NCBI RefSeq assembly: GCF_904846525.1
Contig: NZ_CAJHAZ010000007.1
Coordinates: 62,001 to 126,000, forward strand
Origin: Psychrobacter sp. 1044
GTDB lineage: Bacteria; Pseudomonadota; Gammaproteobacteria; Pseudomonadales; Moraxellaceae
Length of the DNA: 64,000 bases
Reading direction: 5' to 3'
Shown here: one piece after another, positions 63,666-64,000 of the stretch
Numbering within the stretch: the first letter of the stretch is position 1
Layout: each line of letters starts with the position of its first letter
The notes under the pieces: model-generated
Database searches by the model: none
What the model was told of the DNA's origin: nothing
The model's input: the letters and a program-made list of their open reading frames with translations, nothing else
Position numbers and translations under genes: made by a program

Positions 63666-63906
63666 CATAATTCAACCTTTCTACAGATAGTAGCCTTATT
63701 TTTGAATGGTAGGTTTAATAGCTTTAGCAATATGATAGCAGCAAAAAACACCATACCTGAATCATGTCTTAAGCGCGCACAGATCCTGCTTTTATAATAA
63801 GCTCAAACTGCTATAGTATTTGGCATTGCATTATTTGTCACATTTACTGCCAATAGCTAGTGTTACCAAAAATGTTTTATAGAAAACTCAATTAAGGATA
63901 TCAGCC

Positions 63907-64000
63907 ATGTCACACCCTCTCGTCGAATATCAAGTAGAAAACCATATCGCAACCATCACGATGAACGATCCCAAAACACTGAATGCCTTTAGCACAGTGC
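63907..64000 (+). CDS. Enoyl-CoA hydratase/isomerase family protein, start only
   Basis: The first 31 codons, MSHPLVEYQVENHIATITMN then DPKTLNAFS, match the crotonase-family N-terminus (substrate-binding VENHIATITMNDP). TAAGGATATCAGCC precedes the ATG. The gene continues beyond the window, so the specific reaction cannot be judged. Confidence 0.75.
   Translation, partial: MSHPLVEYQVENHIATITMNDPKTLNAFSTV

Noticed and set aside
1..64000. tRNA or rRNA genes
   Set aside because: No cloverleaf with GGTTCRA-type T-loop or rRNA-like sequence was recognised on either strand by eye.

Overview
The window looks like a chromosomal segment of a Moraxellaceae gammaproteobacterium, most likely Psychrobacter. 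That judgement rests on moderately AT-rich composition, the gene set (RlmKL, MetZ, DusA, a single LolC/E-type permease with LolD, cbb3 oxidase, ComEC) and recalled gene orders, not on any search. I saw no rRNA, tRNA, CRISPR array, transposase or prophage.

Layout. 1-3800 (mostly minus strand): a truncated vWA (CoxE-like) gene, its MoxR-type AAA+ partner, a membrane protein and a YcgL-domain protein. 4040-10290: the glycine cleavage operon, led by a tandem glycine riboswitch and running gcvT, gcvH, a nitroreductase gene, gcvP and a strong terminator. 10376-15160: a lipase-like hydrolase, then minus-strand rnd, recR, ybaB and metZ. 15600-31700: a phospholipase D-like lipoprotein, an MFS carrier, dusA, a CPBP protease, a hydrolase, sppA, comEC, a DUF2062 protein and lolD/lolC. 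32980-39230: the cbb3 oxidase genes ccoNOQP with ccoG and ccoH. 39370-48580: ttcA, queC, a small exported protein, a Bcp peroxiredoxin, a dihydrolipoyl dehydrogenase-like flavoprotein, an MscS channel and rlmKL.

The most distinctive region is 48740-62410, a large tellurium-resistance-type (Ter) stress locus. Its first half encodes three TerD-domain proteins, a TerC-type (DUF475) membrane protein, an AIM24-family protein and, on the opposite strand, a TerD+TerA fusion. Its second half is a plus-strand run of six genes: ATP-grasp enzyme, a TerD-like domain joined to a trypsin-like protease, a phosphoribosyltransferase with a TRSP domain, a HAD hydrolase, a StiP/PRTase-like protein with a PELOTA-like C-terminus, and a CitE-like C-C lyase. 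This matches the class of Ter loci proposed to make a nucleoside-like metabolite. The TerD-protease fusion and a glycine-rich insertion shared by two Ter proteins deserve the closest look.

A second theme is a family of about 165-176 bp non-autonomous, MITE-like elements with CTAG-flanked inverted ends (GGGCGTGTCCTCA). There are five near-complete copies and three remnants, all between genes, including one between ccoG and ccoH. The window ends in a small alpha/beta hydrolase and the start of an enoyl-CoA hydratase/isomerase gene.
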